Shown here piece by piece: positions 1 through 5,908 of a stretch of DNA of 7,028 bases (position 1 is its first letter; every line of letters begins with the position of its first letter). The notes under the pieces were generated by a model that saw only the letters and a list, made by a program, of their open reading frames with translations, did not search any database and was not told the DNA's origin. The stretch is from Planctomycetota bacterium (GTDB lineage Bacteria; JAJVIF01; JAPKYR01): positions 1 through 7,028 of the forward strand of contig DAOVJF010000133.1 in assembly GCA_030673355.1 (NCBI GenBank), read 5' to 3'. The position numbers and the translations under genes were made by a program.

Positions 1-152
1 ACATGGAGGCATGGTGCGAGTACGAGATTCTTAAGGGGTTTCGTTTTCTTGAACCTGTCGTGGATGTTCCGTAAAACCGGCATCTCCATCCAGGCATACT
101 CGATTTTATTCAGCCCCTGGTCGGCTAGTTTTAAATTTGCTATATCAGACAT
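1..152 (-). CDS. ahcY: Adenosylhomocysteinase, N-terminal part (runs off the left edge)
   Basis: Reading the minus strand from the ATG at 152 gives about 50 residues beginning MSDIANLKLADQGLNKIEYA and continuing through MPVLRNIHDRF, KPLKNLVLAPCLH. This is the characteristic start of S-adenosylhomocysteine hydrolase: the 'D-x-x-LA-x-x-G-x-x-x-IE-W/Y-A' opening, the 'MPVL' block and the 'KPLK...A-CLH' strand of the substrate domain. The enzyme is cytosolic and NAD-dependent; it splits SAH into homocysteine and adenosine, relieving methyltransferase inhibition and feeding methionine resynthesis. The start is fixed by a GGGAGA ribosome site (about 158-163) six bases upstream. The catalytic and NAD-binding parts lie outside the window. 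It follows sahR on the same strand, the usual neighbour and regulator of SAM-cycle genes. Identification is firm although only the first ~50 of roughly 430-470 residues are visible. Confidence 0.9.
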   Translation of the reverse strand, partial: MSDIANLKLADQGLNKIEYAWMEMPVLRNIHDRFKKTKPLKNLVLAPCLH

Positions 153-173
153 AGGATTCTCCCTGATCATTTA

Positions 174-216
174 ACAATAAAATAAAAACAAAACTGGTAC
201 CCTTGTGAAGGGGCAG
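174..216 (-). terminator. Terminator-like attenuator directly upstream of ahcY
   Basis: On the minus strand the core stem CCCTT-CAC-AAGGG (212-200) is extended by CTG/CAG after a small internal loop (216-194). It is followed at once by a T-rich tract (193-174, TTTTGTTTTTATTTTATT). The ahcY ribosome site begins only about ten bases further on, leaving no room for another promoter, so ahcY transcripts must read through it. The 5' arm CTGCCC can instead pair with GGGTAG at 231-226 (one G-U pair), a mutually exclusive antiterminator-like stem. Termination in vivo is inferred. Confidence 0.55.
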
Positions 217-260
217 TAAGGAATTCTACCCGGATAATAGCTAAAACGCTAGGTGTGGGA

Positions 261-323
261 GCCTGAGGATTCCCAGAAATCGGGTTGGAAATTTGTGAGG
301 CTGTAAAGCATAGTCATTCAGGC
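261..323 (-). other. Long-range stem in the ahcY leader, possible RNA sensor domain
   Basis: On the minus-strand transcript GCCTGA (323-318) can pair perfectly with TCAGGC (266-261), closing a loop of about 50 nt with room for a smaller internal hairpin (CCC...GGG). It lies upstream of the competing antiterminator/terminator stems, where a riboswitch aptamer would sit. I compared it by eye with what I remember of the SAM-I, SAM-II, SAM-IV and SAH riboswitch cores and saw none of their conserved blocks. A six-pair stem can arise by chance, so this is tentative. Confidence 0.25.
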
Positions 324-333
324 ATCAAAGAAA

Positions 334-359
334 GAGCACTACATCATGATGAAGTGCTC
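334..359 (-). repeat. 26-base near-perfect dyad downstream of sahR (terminator or operator)
   Basis: GAGCACT (7 bp) frames an inner self-complementary CATCATGATG, with only one T-T mismatch pair on each side of it, so nearly the whole 26 bases is palindromic. On the minus strand it is followed by TTTCTTT, a weak T-tract, so it could end part of the sahR transcript 31 bases after the stop codon. It also overlaps the transcription start predicted from the -35/-10 pair at 364-392, so a protein-binding site is an equally good reading. Confidence 0.5.
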
Positions 360-363
360 AAGA

Positions 364-392
364 ATCTTACAACAAAAATCAGGATTTGTCTA
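364..392 (-). promoter_or_regulatory. Possible sigma70-type promoter for ahcY
   Basis: Minus strand: TAGACA (392-387, five of six to TTGACA), a 17-base spacer, then TAAGAT (369-364, four of six to TATAAT). The -35 overlaps the sahR stop codon. Start of transcription would fall near 357, giving ahcY a leader of about 200 nt that carries the stems described above. The match is moderate and ahcY may also be served by sahR read-through. Confidence 0.3.
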
Positions 393-1346
393 GCCCGCAC
401 GGTCGGCGGTCAGCATAATAATTCCAATATTAGCGGTTTTCCGTGCTCCCATGTCGGCGGTCGAGCATTCCTCGAGCACAGTTTCGACCCGAATATTCTC
501 AAACCCGGCTTTTTTAAAGAAGCTTTTAAGTTCTTTTGCCTCGAAACCGAGCCAGACATCGGCCATTTCTTCCCGAAGCCATTCATGCTCGTGTTTTTCC
601 ATATCTACGATAGAGATCTTACCGCCGGGTTTGACAATTCGGGCCCATTCTTTTGCGGTTTTTAACGGATCGGGAGAATGATGCAGGACCATGCTGGCGG
701 TAAGGCCGTCGAGGATCGCGTCTTTAAGGTGAATATCATCCATGCCGGCCTGGATGAAGTCGATATTTTTCATCCCGCGTTCACGTGCTTTCCGTCGAGC
801 CACTCTCAGCATCTCGCTTGATATATCAACTCCGATAGCTTTTTTCACAAGGGGAGCCATTGCGAGCAGGAGGAATCCGCTACCGCAACCAATGTCCGCG
901 ACTACCCAGTTTGATGGGATCAGTCCAGCGAGGGCGCGGTTACGTACGCGAAGCCCGAAATAGTCATGACGGATATCGTCCCAGTCCTCAGCGACTTTTT
1001 CAAAATACTGCAGCGACTGGTCCTGCCTGTCCTTGAGGACCTTCCTGATGCGCGGCCCGTCGCCATCGAGCGTGCGTTTGTAAAGGGAATCCTCCCTGTA
1101 CGCCTGGAGTACTTCCCTGGCTTCAAGTGTTGAAGGGATCGAGTAATAGGACCAGGTGCCTTCACGACGCTGCTCCAGCAGGCCGGCGTCTTTAAGGACC
1201 GCGAGGTGTCGTGAGATACGGGATTGGCCCATACCCATAATTCGGACCATTTCGTTTACAGAGAGTTCCTCGGTGTCGAGGATAGTCAGGAGCCTGAGGC
1301 GAGTTGGGTCCGCCATAGCTTTAAGAACGCGAAGAAGATCGGGCAT
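390..1346 (-). CDS. sahR: SahR-type regulator: ArsR HTH fused to a SAM-methyltransferase-like sensor domain
   Basis: The protein has 318 residues. Residues 1-70 are a winged helix of the ArsR family: LKAMADPTRLRLL near the N-terminus, a recognition helix around 39-57 (MGQSRISRHLAVLKDAGLL) and a wing near 58-69. No cysteine metal-binding motif is present in the HTH, which argues against metal sensing. Residues 110-318 form a class I SAM-dependent methyltransferase fold, with motif I DIGCGSG at 151-157 and motif II GVDIS at 172-176. This architecture next to ahcY matches SahR, a repressor of SAM-cycle genes whose methyltransferase-like domain binds S-adenosylhomocysteine and which lets go of DNA when SAH rises. 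Start is supported by GGTGA (1355-1351) four bases before ATG. Regulation of ahcY and autoregulation are inferred from context. The alternative is an ArsR/methyltransferase fusion that still methylates a substrate. Confidence 0.8.
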   Translation of the reverse strand: MPDLLRVLKAMADPTRLRLLTILDTEELSVNEMVRIMGMGQSRISRHLAVLKDAGLLEQRREGTWSYYSIPSTLEAREVLQAYREDSLYKRTLDGDGPRIRKVLKDRQDQSLQYFEKVAEDWDDIRHDYFGLRVRNRALAGLIPSNWVVADIGCGSGFLLLAMAPLVKKAIGVDISSEMLRVARRKARERGMKNIDFIQAGMDDIHLKDAILDGLTASMVLHHSPDPLKTAKEWARIVKPGGKISIVDMEKHEHEWLREEMADVWLGFEAKELKSFFKKAGFENIRVETVLEECSTADMGARKTANIGIIMLTADRAG

Positions 1347-1397
1347 AGTATCACCAGACTTTCAGTTGGATAAAATAAAATAAATCCAGATACCTTA

Positions 1398-1426
1398 ATG
1401 ATATTTAAATAATCACAGTATGTCCA
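1398..1426 (-). promoter_or_regulatory. sahR promoter
   Basis: Minus strand: TGGACA (1426-1421, five of six), a spacer of exactly 17 bases, TATCAT (1403-1398, five of six). Transcription would start near 1390, about 45 bases before the sahR ATG. It is one of the best -35/-10 pairs in the window. Confidence 0.55.
1399..1415. promoter_or_regulatory. Candidate SahR operator over the sahR -10 box
   Basis: Imperfect 17-base dyad with outer arms TGAT and ATCA around an A/T-only centre. Twelve of the 17 positions agree with the reverse complement. It covers the -10 hexamer and most of the spacer of the sahR promoter, the position expected of an autorepressor site. Binding by SahR is inferred; I did not match it to a published SahR matrix. 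Confidence 0.4.
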
Positions 1427-1908
1427 GAGACAGACAGATTGTCCGAATGGGAAACTATGGGAATCCTTTTATTGATGCTGTCTAGCTGGATATAGTTAAT
1501 TAGCTGTTTTTAGAAGATATTTTACTGATCCGGTAACAGTGCTCGTTATTCATGATTTCGGGAAGCTGAATTAATATAGACCTAAAGGATATAAATATGG
1601 TCTGAAGCTGTCCGGGACTGCATGTCAGGAGGTAGGAGAGAGAACACGGCTGGAAGGGATTAATAACTACTCTCTAAGACCCTGGCCCACCTGAAATCAC
1701 ATACAGGAGATTTTCAAGGTGTGCGGGATGGAGATGTCTCACTCAGTGTGTCGACGCCACGCGTTCAGGTCGGGATTGGCACGTGGAATTTCTGACCGCA
1801 AGATGCGGTCGGCACGGGCTGTCCGATAGCTGGAAGCTAACGGCACGTTGGGAAATTTTTTTTACCACATGATGAAATTTTATTTTAGAAAAGAGTGAAA
1901 TTCTGAAA
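1427..1908. other. Non-coding, hairpin-rich intergenic region
   Basis: About 480 bases without a convincing gene on either strand; short start-to-stop stretches exist but none has both a ribosome site and a protein-like composition. The left part (to about 1610) is A/T-rich. The right part (1640-1870) is more G/C-rich and packed with stems: AGAGAG/CTCTCT (about 1635-1677), CACCTGAAATC paired with GATTTTCAAGGTG (1688-1698 and 1709-1721, two bulges), GACCGCA-AGA-TGCGGTC (1794-1810) and TAGCT-GGA-AGCTA inside CCG/CGG (1823-1843). A T8 run follows at 1856-1863. It could be an untranslated RNA, the remains of a dispersed repeat, or both. Confidence 0.5.
1778..1847. repeat. Three GGCACG repeats separated by two hairpins
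   Basis: GGCACG occurs at 1778-1783, 1811-1816 and 1842-1847, a step of 33 and 31 bases. Each interval contains one small perfect stem (1794-1810 and 1827-1839). The regular alternation suggests a structured RNA or a modular repeat rather than random sequence. The repeat unit is short, so the assignment stays cautious. Confidence 0.35.
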
Positions 1909-2448
1909 TCAATGTTTCCTGTGGAGGAAATAGTGCTGGAGGGCGACCAGGCTCAAGCTCTCATTTATTTCACCGGTCTCGATCATTTTCAGGATTTCAT
2001 CGGGTGATTTCCATGCCACTTCACTGATCTCCATTTCCTGGAAATCGTCTGTCTTACGGGTAATCCCTTCAGCGTGAAAGGTATAATACTTCTGGTCGCA
2101 TGTGGCCTTGTGTGGATAGAATTTAACCATCGGTGAGATTACGTCGCACGTGTAACCTGTTTCCTCGAGTAGTTCCCTTCGCGCGGCATCAACGTGATGT
2201 TCCTCATTCTCACAGACCCCGCCGGGGATTTCCCAGTCGAATGATTCATGAAGGTAGCGGTATGCCCTGACGAGGAGAATTTCCTCCTTTTCGTTTACCG
2301 CAACAACTCCAACAGAGGAATGCGGGTAATGCATCAGTTCAAAATTATCTATTATGGTGCCGTCCGGAAGTTCTACCTTGTCGATAGTAATCTCAATCCA
2401 GTCGGACTGGTAGATGGTTTTGCGGTCGAGTTGTTTCCAGAATTTCAT
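1909..2448 (-). CDS. Nudix hydrolase, ADP-ribose pyrophosphatase-like
   Basis: The protein has 179 residues, the size of the ADP-ribose pyrophosphatase (NudF-like) branch. A complete Nudix box runs from G77 to Y99 in the form G-x5-E-x7-R-E-L-L-E-E-T-G-Y, with the Mg2+-binding glutamates E92, E95 and E96 all present. It is preceded by SVGVVAVNEKEEILLVRAYRY and DWEIPGG, typical of enzymes that hydrolyse ADP-sugars; members cut nucleoside diphosphates linked to another group, giving AMP plus a phosphorylated product in the cytosol. The N-terminal strands (residues 1-45) resemble the dimerisation part of ADP-ribose pyrophosphatases. The start at 2448 lacks a clear ribosome site but is the only reasonable in-frame ATG before the Nudix core, and lies 28 bases after the preceding gene, so translation may depend on coupling. 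Exact substrate cannot be set from sequence. Confidence 0.85.
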   Translation of the reverse strand: MKFWKQLDRKTIYQSDWIEITIDKVELPDGTIIDNFELMHYPHSSVGVVAVNEKEEILLVRAYRYLHESFDWEIPGGVCENEEHHVDAARRELLEETGYTCDVISPMVKFYPHKATCDQKYYTFHAEGITRKTDDFQEMEISEVAWKSPDEILKMIETGEINESLSLVALQHYFLHRKH

Positions 2449-2476
2449 ATTAATGTAAGTGTACCACGGGTGGCGG

Positions 2477-4390
2477 CTATGGACCCTTTGGATAATCCGT
2501 TTCGTTCCGCTTGCTCTCGAGAAGGTCGGCCAGAAAATCCAACTCGTACCTTGCTGCGTCCGGACCGAAACCGGTGTCGATAAGCCAGGCTGAGGAAGCC
2601 CTCATTCCATTTACATACCTGTCGAAAACCTCGTACTCGAAATCATCAACAACCAGCGTATCCAGGATTTCTTCCTCAAGATTCCGTAACTGGTATTTAG
2701 TCCAGATATTCGGGTCGCCGATCTTGAAAGACGGCTCGCCCTCATCCCGGTCAACAAGAGTGTACGCGATACCATCAAGCCTGAGCGCCCTGGCGGAACC
2801 AAGCTTCTCCACCGCTGCCGCGGCATCCCCGAATGAAAACATGCATTCGCGATCGTTGAGTTGGGTACTCAGAAAGATGGCAAGCGAATCCACCGGGCCG
2901 AGCATTTCGTTTCCAGCCTGAATGCTGAACGGGTAGACAACCAGCTCGAGATCCTGGCGGATGTTACGGACTTCCCGGAGGTATTCAAACATGAATGATT
3001 CATCACCGCTGACCACCAGCACGCCGTCCATAGGGGCCTGGACGAGCACATTCCTTGCCTGGTCCTGTGCGAAGGTATGATGTGTCATGTTGGAATACCT
3101 GGAATTGGCCCGGCCTGTGAAGAAAGGTATTACGCATAAAAGCAGCATTATGGCGACCGGGATAAATTCGGGTGGAATGATATTCTGTTCCTCGGTTCCG
3201 CCGATGTCTTTCTGTGAAGTCAATATCCTTGAAACTGGAGCCATGAGCCATGCGAATCCAAGCGCCATGAAAATATTGACGGGCAGCAGGAATTCGTCCA
3301 CCGACCTGAGGTAGTTGAAAGGCATTCCCAGGGGGCTTCCACGCGAGAAGAAACTCACGGCGATTATCCAGAGGACTGCTGTTACCCCAAACCAGAATCC
3401 CCATGCGCGTTTCCCCGGGGGCGCGAAGAACCACCCGATCACGCAGAGGATGGGAATGATCCACCTGAAGAATTTTGAAAAGAAGAACCTCATATGCGCC
3501 ATAACCGAAGCTTCTTTATCGGGAGCTGCAATATAAATCCCGCCGAACTGTTTGGGAACCCACTTGAGCGACCTTGTCAGGGTGTCGGCTGTACCGACCA
3601 TCTGGACATCCGGGTCCTGCCAGTCGGCGCGTTCGCGGAATTCCTGGCGTGTTATGGTGTTGAGGAAGTCGCCTGGGGTGAAATTTCGATTCTCATACAT
3701 CGGTGTATTTCCCGCCAGTACCGGAAGGAAAAGGTAAAGGGCAATGGGCAGAACGAATCCGGCGATAATCCCCGCGACCGGTACAGGTTTTACAAAGAAT
3801 CCCTTCTTTTTCGGCCACAGGAAAATCATAAGGGGGACAAGCAAGAGGATCGTGTGATGGTGTGCAAGTCCGAATCCGAAAGCCAGTGCCGCAATGACAA
3901 GTCCGACCGGTTTTCTGCCATCGCGAGCGATCGAAAGCCCGAGTAAAACAAGAACGATCAGCAACAGGTGAAGGGCGTAGACCTCGGTGACAACGGCGAA
4001 TTTCCAGAGCGTCCTTGAAAAAGCAAGGAGCATTGTAGCTCCAAGGCTGGCTGCCGCGGAACCGGTCAGGTTCCTGGCAAGGCGATAGAAAACCCAACAC
4101 ATTAATGACATTAACAGGGCGGAAAACAGGTTACATTTTACCGCGAAGAAATCCGGTCCGAAATTCAAGGGCAGGATCGTCCAGATTTTTAAGAGCAAAA
4201 TATATAATGGGTACCCGGGAGCGTGCGGCAGGCTGAACCTGTGCGCGGCAACTACAAACTCACCGGCATCGCCGGCGGTAACACATGGAGCGATTGTCGC
4301 AACGTAAATTATCAGTGGGACCAGCCAGCTCGCGTACAGGCCGATGATCTCTACAATCCTGGTGTTCCCGGTATCCTGTTTATCTTGCAT
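2477..4390 (-). CDS. DUF2723 family GT-C membrane glycosyltransferase (TMEM260-like)
   Basis: From the ATG at 4390 the protein has 637 residues. A first membrane helix (about 13-35) is followed by a periplasmic loop carrying GDAGEF (40-45) and HAPGYPLY (56-63), the hallmark of DUF2723; the Asp/Glu of this first loop are the expected catalytic residues of GT-C enzymes. Some nine to eleven further hydrophobic segments extend to about residue 425. The C-terminal 200 residues look soluble and contain DGVLVVSGDESFMFEYLREV followed by R-x-DLELVVYPF, a recurrent DUF2723 block. The family includes human TMEM260, a protein O-mannosyltransferase; bacterial members presumably move a lipid-linked sugar to an outer acceptor, unknown here. 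I prefer 4390 over the ATG at 4420 because AGGA (4398-4395) precedes it, whereas 4420 has no ribosome site. It follows mazG by 36 bases. Confidence 0.85.
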   Translation of the reverse strand: MQDKQDTGNTRIVEIIGLYASWLVPLIIYVATIAPCVTAGDAGEFVVAAHRFSLPHAPGYPLYILLLKIWTILPLNFGPDFFAVKCNLFSALLMSLMCWVFYRLARNLTGSAAASLGATMLLAFSRTLWKFAVVTEVYALHLLLIVLVLLGLSIARDGRKPVGLVIAALAFGFGLAHHHTILLLVPLMIFLWPKKKGFFVKPVPVAGIIAGFVLPIALYLFLPVLAGNTPMYENRNFTPGDFLNTITRQEFRERADWQDPDVQMVGTADTLTRSLKWVPKQFGGIYIAAPDKEASVMAHMRFFFSKFFRWIIPILCVIGWFFAPPGKRAWGFWFGVTAVLWIIAVSFFSRGSPLGMPFNYLRSVDEFLLPVNIFMALGFAWLMAPVSRILTSQKDIGGTEEQNIIPPEFIPVAIMLLLCVIPFFTGRANSRYSNMTHHTFAQDQARNVLVQAPMDGVLVVSGDESFMFEYLREVRNIRQDLELVVYPFSIQAGNEMLGPVDSLAIFLSTQLNDRECMFSFGDAAAAVEKLGSARALRLDGIAYTLVDRDEGEPSFKIGDPNIWTKYQLRNLEEEILDTLVVDDFEYEVFDRYVNGMRASSAWLIDTGFGPDAARYELDFLADLLESKRNETDYPKGP

Positions 4391-4426
4391 AATTTCCTGA
4401 AAATTTCCAATTCTCCCCATAGATCA

Positions 4427-4882
4427 CTAAGCGGGAGGATTATTTTTGCCCCCGGACTTTTCCTGTGCCTTAAGTTTCTGCCAGTTATCATAGACCTCAT
4501 CGGATGTTTCCGCTGTCATCTCGCCTCCAAATACGTGCGGGTGACGATAGACCATTTTGTTTAATATCCTCTCAAACATCCGGCTGATATTTACGCGACC
4601 TTCCTTATCAGCGATCTTCGCTGTAAAAGCAACCATGAACAGAAGATCGCCAAGCTCTTCCTCGAGGTTATCGTTATCGCCTGATTCAATGGCTTCGACA
4701 ACTTCTCTAAGCTCACCGTTTAAATATTCCGGGCAGTCGGCAAGCGATCTTGCGCGATCCCATGGACAGCCGTCATCTCCGAGAAGTGTATCTATCAGGT
4801 TGAGGACACTTTCGAAATTCGGATTCGATTTAAGCTTATCGCCAAGTTCCCGCCGTGATTCAATATCGCCAGGAAGAGACAT
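4427..4882 (-). CDS. mazG: Single-domain MazG nucleotide pyrophosphohydrolase
   Basis: From the ATG at 4882 the protein has 151 residues, one MazG domain rather than the tandem pair of E. coli MazG (about 263 residues). Visible signatures: DDGCPWDR (36-43), YLNGELREVVEAI (53-65), EELGDLL (75-81) and YRHPHVFGG (112-120). MazG enzymes hydrolyse nucleoside triphosphates to monophosphates and pyrophosphate with Mg2+, cleaning the pool or lowering ppGpp. The EExxE motif is altered: the first Glu is Gly56 while E57 and E60 remain; the second motif EExxD (E75, E76, D79) is intact, so activity is plausible. A TTG nine bases upstream (4891) is an alternative start; neither has a good ribosome site, so translation may be coupled to the crotonase gene ending at 4929. 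Confidence 0.85.
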   Translation of the reverse strand: MSLPGDIESRRELGDKLKSNPNFESVLNLIDTLLGDDGCPWDRARSLADCPEYLNGELREVVEAIESGDNDNLEEELGDLLFMVAFTAKIADKEGRVNISRMFERILNKMVYRHPHVFGGEMTAETSDEVYDNWQKLKAQEKSGGKNNPPA

Positions 4883-4928
4883 AACCAGCAAGGTTACATG
4901 AGCGTCGGGTAAAAATAAAGCCTGTCTC

Positions 4929-5717
4929 CTATTTCCACAAAAACCGCGGATCGCGTTTTTCGATGAAGGCGTTCAATCCTTCCTTTGAATCCTCAGTGGC
5001 ATAGCAGAGTCCGAAAAGGTTCGCCTCGATATTTCCACCCTCAGCCGGGGTAGTGGTAAGGCCGTGGTTGATGCTTTCGATCGCGTACCTGACCGCAAGT
5101 CCGCCGTTATTGAAAATCGCTTTCATTATCTTGAAACATTCATCGAGAAGTTCGTCCTCAGCCACAACTTTATTGACCAACCCTAAACGGTATGCTTCAT
5201 TGGCCCTGATCATCTTACCGGTCAGGATCAATTCCATGGCAAGCCCTTTCCCGACCAGCCTGGGAAGCCGGATCGTACCCATCGCGCCGGGAATTACTCC
5301 GAGATGCACTTCGGGCTGACCGAACCTTGCAGTTTCGCTCGCGACCCTCATGTGGCACGCCATCGCGAATTCGCATCCGCCGCCAAGGCAGAAACCATTG
5401 ACCGCGGCGATTGTGGGTTTGCGCATCATCTCGACCTTCATGAATATCTCCTGCAGCCATCTTGAATAATCGGCGGCGTTGATGGCGTTGAGGGCGGCGA
5501 GTTCCTTGATATCTGCACCCGCGATGAAAGCTTTCTCACCGGCGCCGGTGAAGATAACTCCCCAGACATCGTCGTCTGCGTTCAGGGTATCTGCAATGGT
5601 GTCGAGTTCTTCCATGACAGATTTGCTGAGTGCGTTGAGGGCTTTGGGACGGTTGAAAGTTACTAGAGCGATATTGTCTTTGACTTCCACGAGGAAGTTT
5701 TCGTAATCGTATGGCAT
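4929..5717 (-). CDS. Enoyl-CoA hydratase/isomerase (crotonase family)
   Basis: The protein has 262 residues, a normal length for a short-chain enoyl-CoA hydratase. Key blocks: NRPKALNAL (22-30), AFIAGADIKEL (63-73, first oxyanion-hole element), CLGGGCEFAMAC (110-121, second oxyanion element and E116) and FGQPEVHLGVIPG (132-144, E136), then LTGKMIRANEAYRLGLVNKVV and the C-terminal IEKRDPRF. E116 and E136 are 20 apart and correspond to Glu144 and Glu164 of rat mitochondrial hydratase, so hydration of 2-enoyl-CoA in beta-oxidation or butyrate-type metabolism is likely. GAMGTIRLPR replaces the more usual GAGGTQRLPR. Start at 5717 is well supported by GGAGGAG (5731-5725). No other fatty-acid genes are in view, so the physiological substrate is open. 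It is first in a minus-strand operon with mazG, the DUF2723 gene and the Nudix gene. Confidence 0.9.
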   Translation of the reverse strand: MPYDYENFLVEVKDNIALVTFNRPKALNALSKSVMEELDTIADTLNADDDVWGVIFTGAGEKAFIAGADIKELAALNAINAADYSRWLQEIFMKVEMMRKPTIAAVNGFCLGGGCEFAMACHMRVASETARFGQPEVHLGVIPGAMGTIRLPRLVGKGLAMELILTGKMIRANEAYRLGLVNKVVAEDELLDECFKIMKAIFNNGGLAVRYAIESINHGLTTTPAEGGNIEANLFGLCYATEDSKEGLNAFIEKRDPRFLWK

Positions 5718-5739
5718 TTAAGTTCTCCTCCCGTTTCTT

Positions 5740-5763
5740 TTGGGAGCGTAATCATACTCCCAA
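5740..5763. promoter_or_regulatory. Inverted repeat flanking the -10 of the crotonase promoter (candidate operator)
   Basis: TTGGGAG (5740-5746) and CTCCCAA (5757-5763) are perfect 7-bp inverted arms separated by 10 bases, one helical turn between arms; an outer CCCG/CGGG pair (5730-5733, 5764-5767) extends the symmetry. The predicted -10 hexamer lies wholly within the spacer, a typical place for a dimeric repressor. If transcription started further upstream, the same repeat would make a hairpin touching the ribosome site instead. Confidence 0.4.
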
Positions 5764-5779
5764 CGGGTGGTGCAGGCAA
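5751..5779 (-). promoter_or_regulatory. Promoter for the crotonase-mazG-DUF2723-Nudix operon
   Basis: Minus strand: TTGCCT (5779-5774, four of six), 17-base spacer, TATGAT (5756-5751, five of six). Transcription would start near 5744, about 27 bases before the crotonase ATG and just ahead of its strong ribosome site. Confidence 0.45.
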
Positions 5780-5882
5780 TATGGGGGGTGGTGGATTAGG
5801 GTATTATCGGTAAGGAAAAGAGGAATTCTGGGAGGAAGTTGAGGGGAGCGATAGCCAAACCATGCTGTTAAATAAATCTAAC

Positions 5883-5908
5883 AATGTTCTTAAATAGTTG
5901 ACAACATT
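5883..5908. promoter_or_regulatory. Inverted repeat overlapping the -35 of the plus-strand cassette
   Basis: AATGTT (5883-5888) and AACATT (5903-5908) are perfect 6-bp inverted arms 14 bases apart; GTTG-A-CAAC (5897-5905) is a second small dyad covering the -35 itself. Both would suit a dimeric regulator such as the XRE-type protein encoded in the same cassette. The binding partner is inferred only from position. Confidence 0.3.

Noticed and set aside
153..389. Known SAM-I, SAM-II, SAM-IV or SAH riboswitch in the ahcY leader
   Set aside because: None of the conserved sequence blocks of these classes, as I recall them, is visible, so only an unassigned structured leader is reported.
285..665. 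Plus-strand open frame of 126 codons across the sahR end and its downstream gap
   Set aside because: It is mostly antisense to the sahR methyltransferase domain, has no ribosome site and no protein-like domain; the minus-strand reading is clearly the gene.
1600..1900. tRNA gene or CRISPR repeats in the hairpin-rich gap
   Set aside because: No cloverleaf with T-loop GTTCRANNC pattern and no regularly spaced identical repeats of CRISPR length; GGCACG units are too short.
3003..3464. Minus-strand 153-codon open frame in another frame of the DUF2723 gene
   Set aside because: Frame-shifted reading of the membrane protein; no recognisable domain. The DUF2723 frame is continuous across it, so it is not a split gene.
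3494..3946. Plus-strand 150-codon open frame within the DUF2723 gene
   Set aside because: Antisense shadow of a gene with clear family motifs; composition is unlike a real protein and there is no ribosome site.
4390..4420. Upstream ATG at 4420 as the start of the DUF2723 protein
   Set aside because: No ribosome site precedes it, whereas the ATG at 4390 has AGGA at a workable distance and starts just before the first membrane helix.
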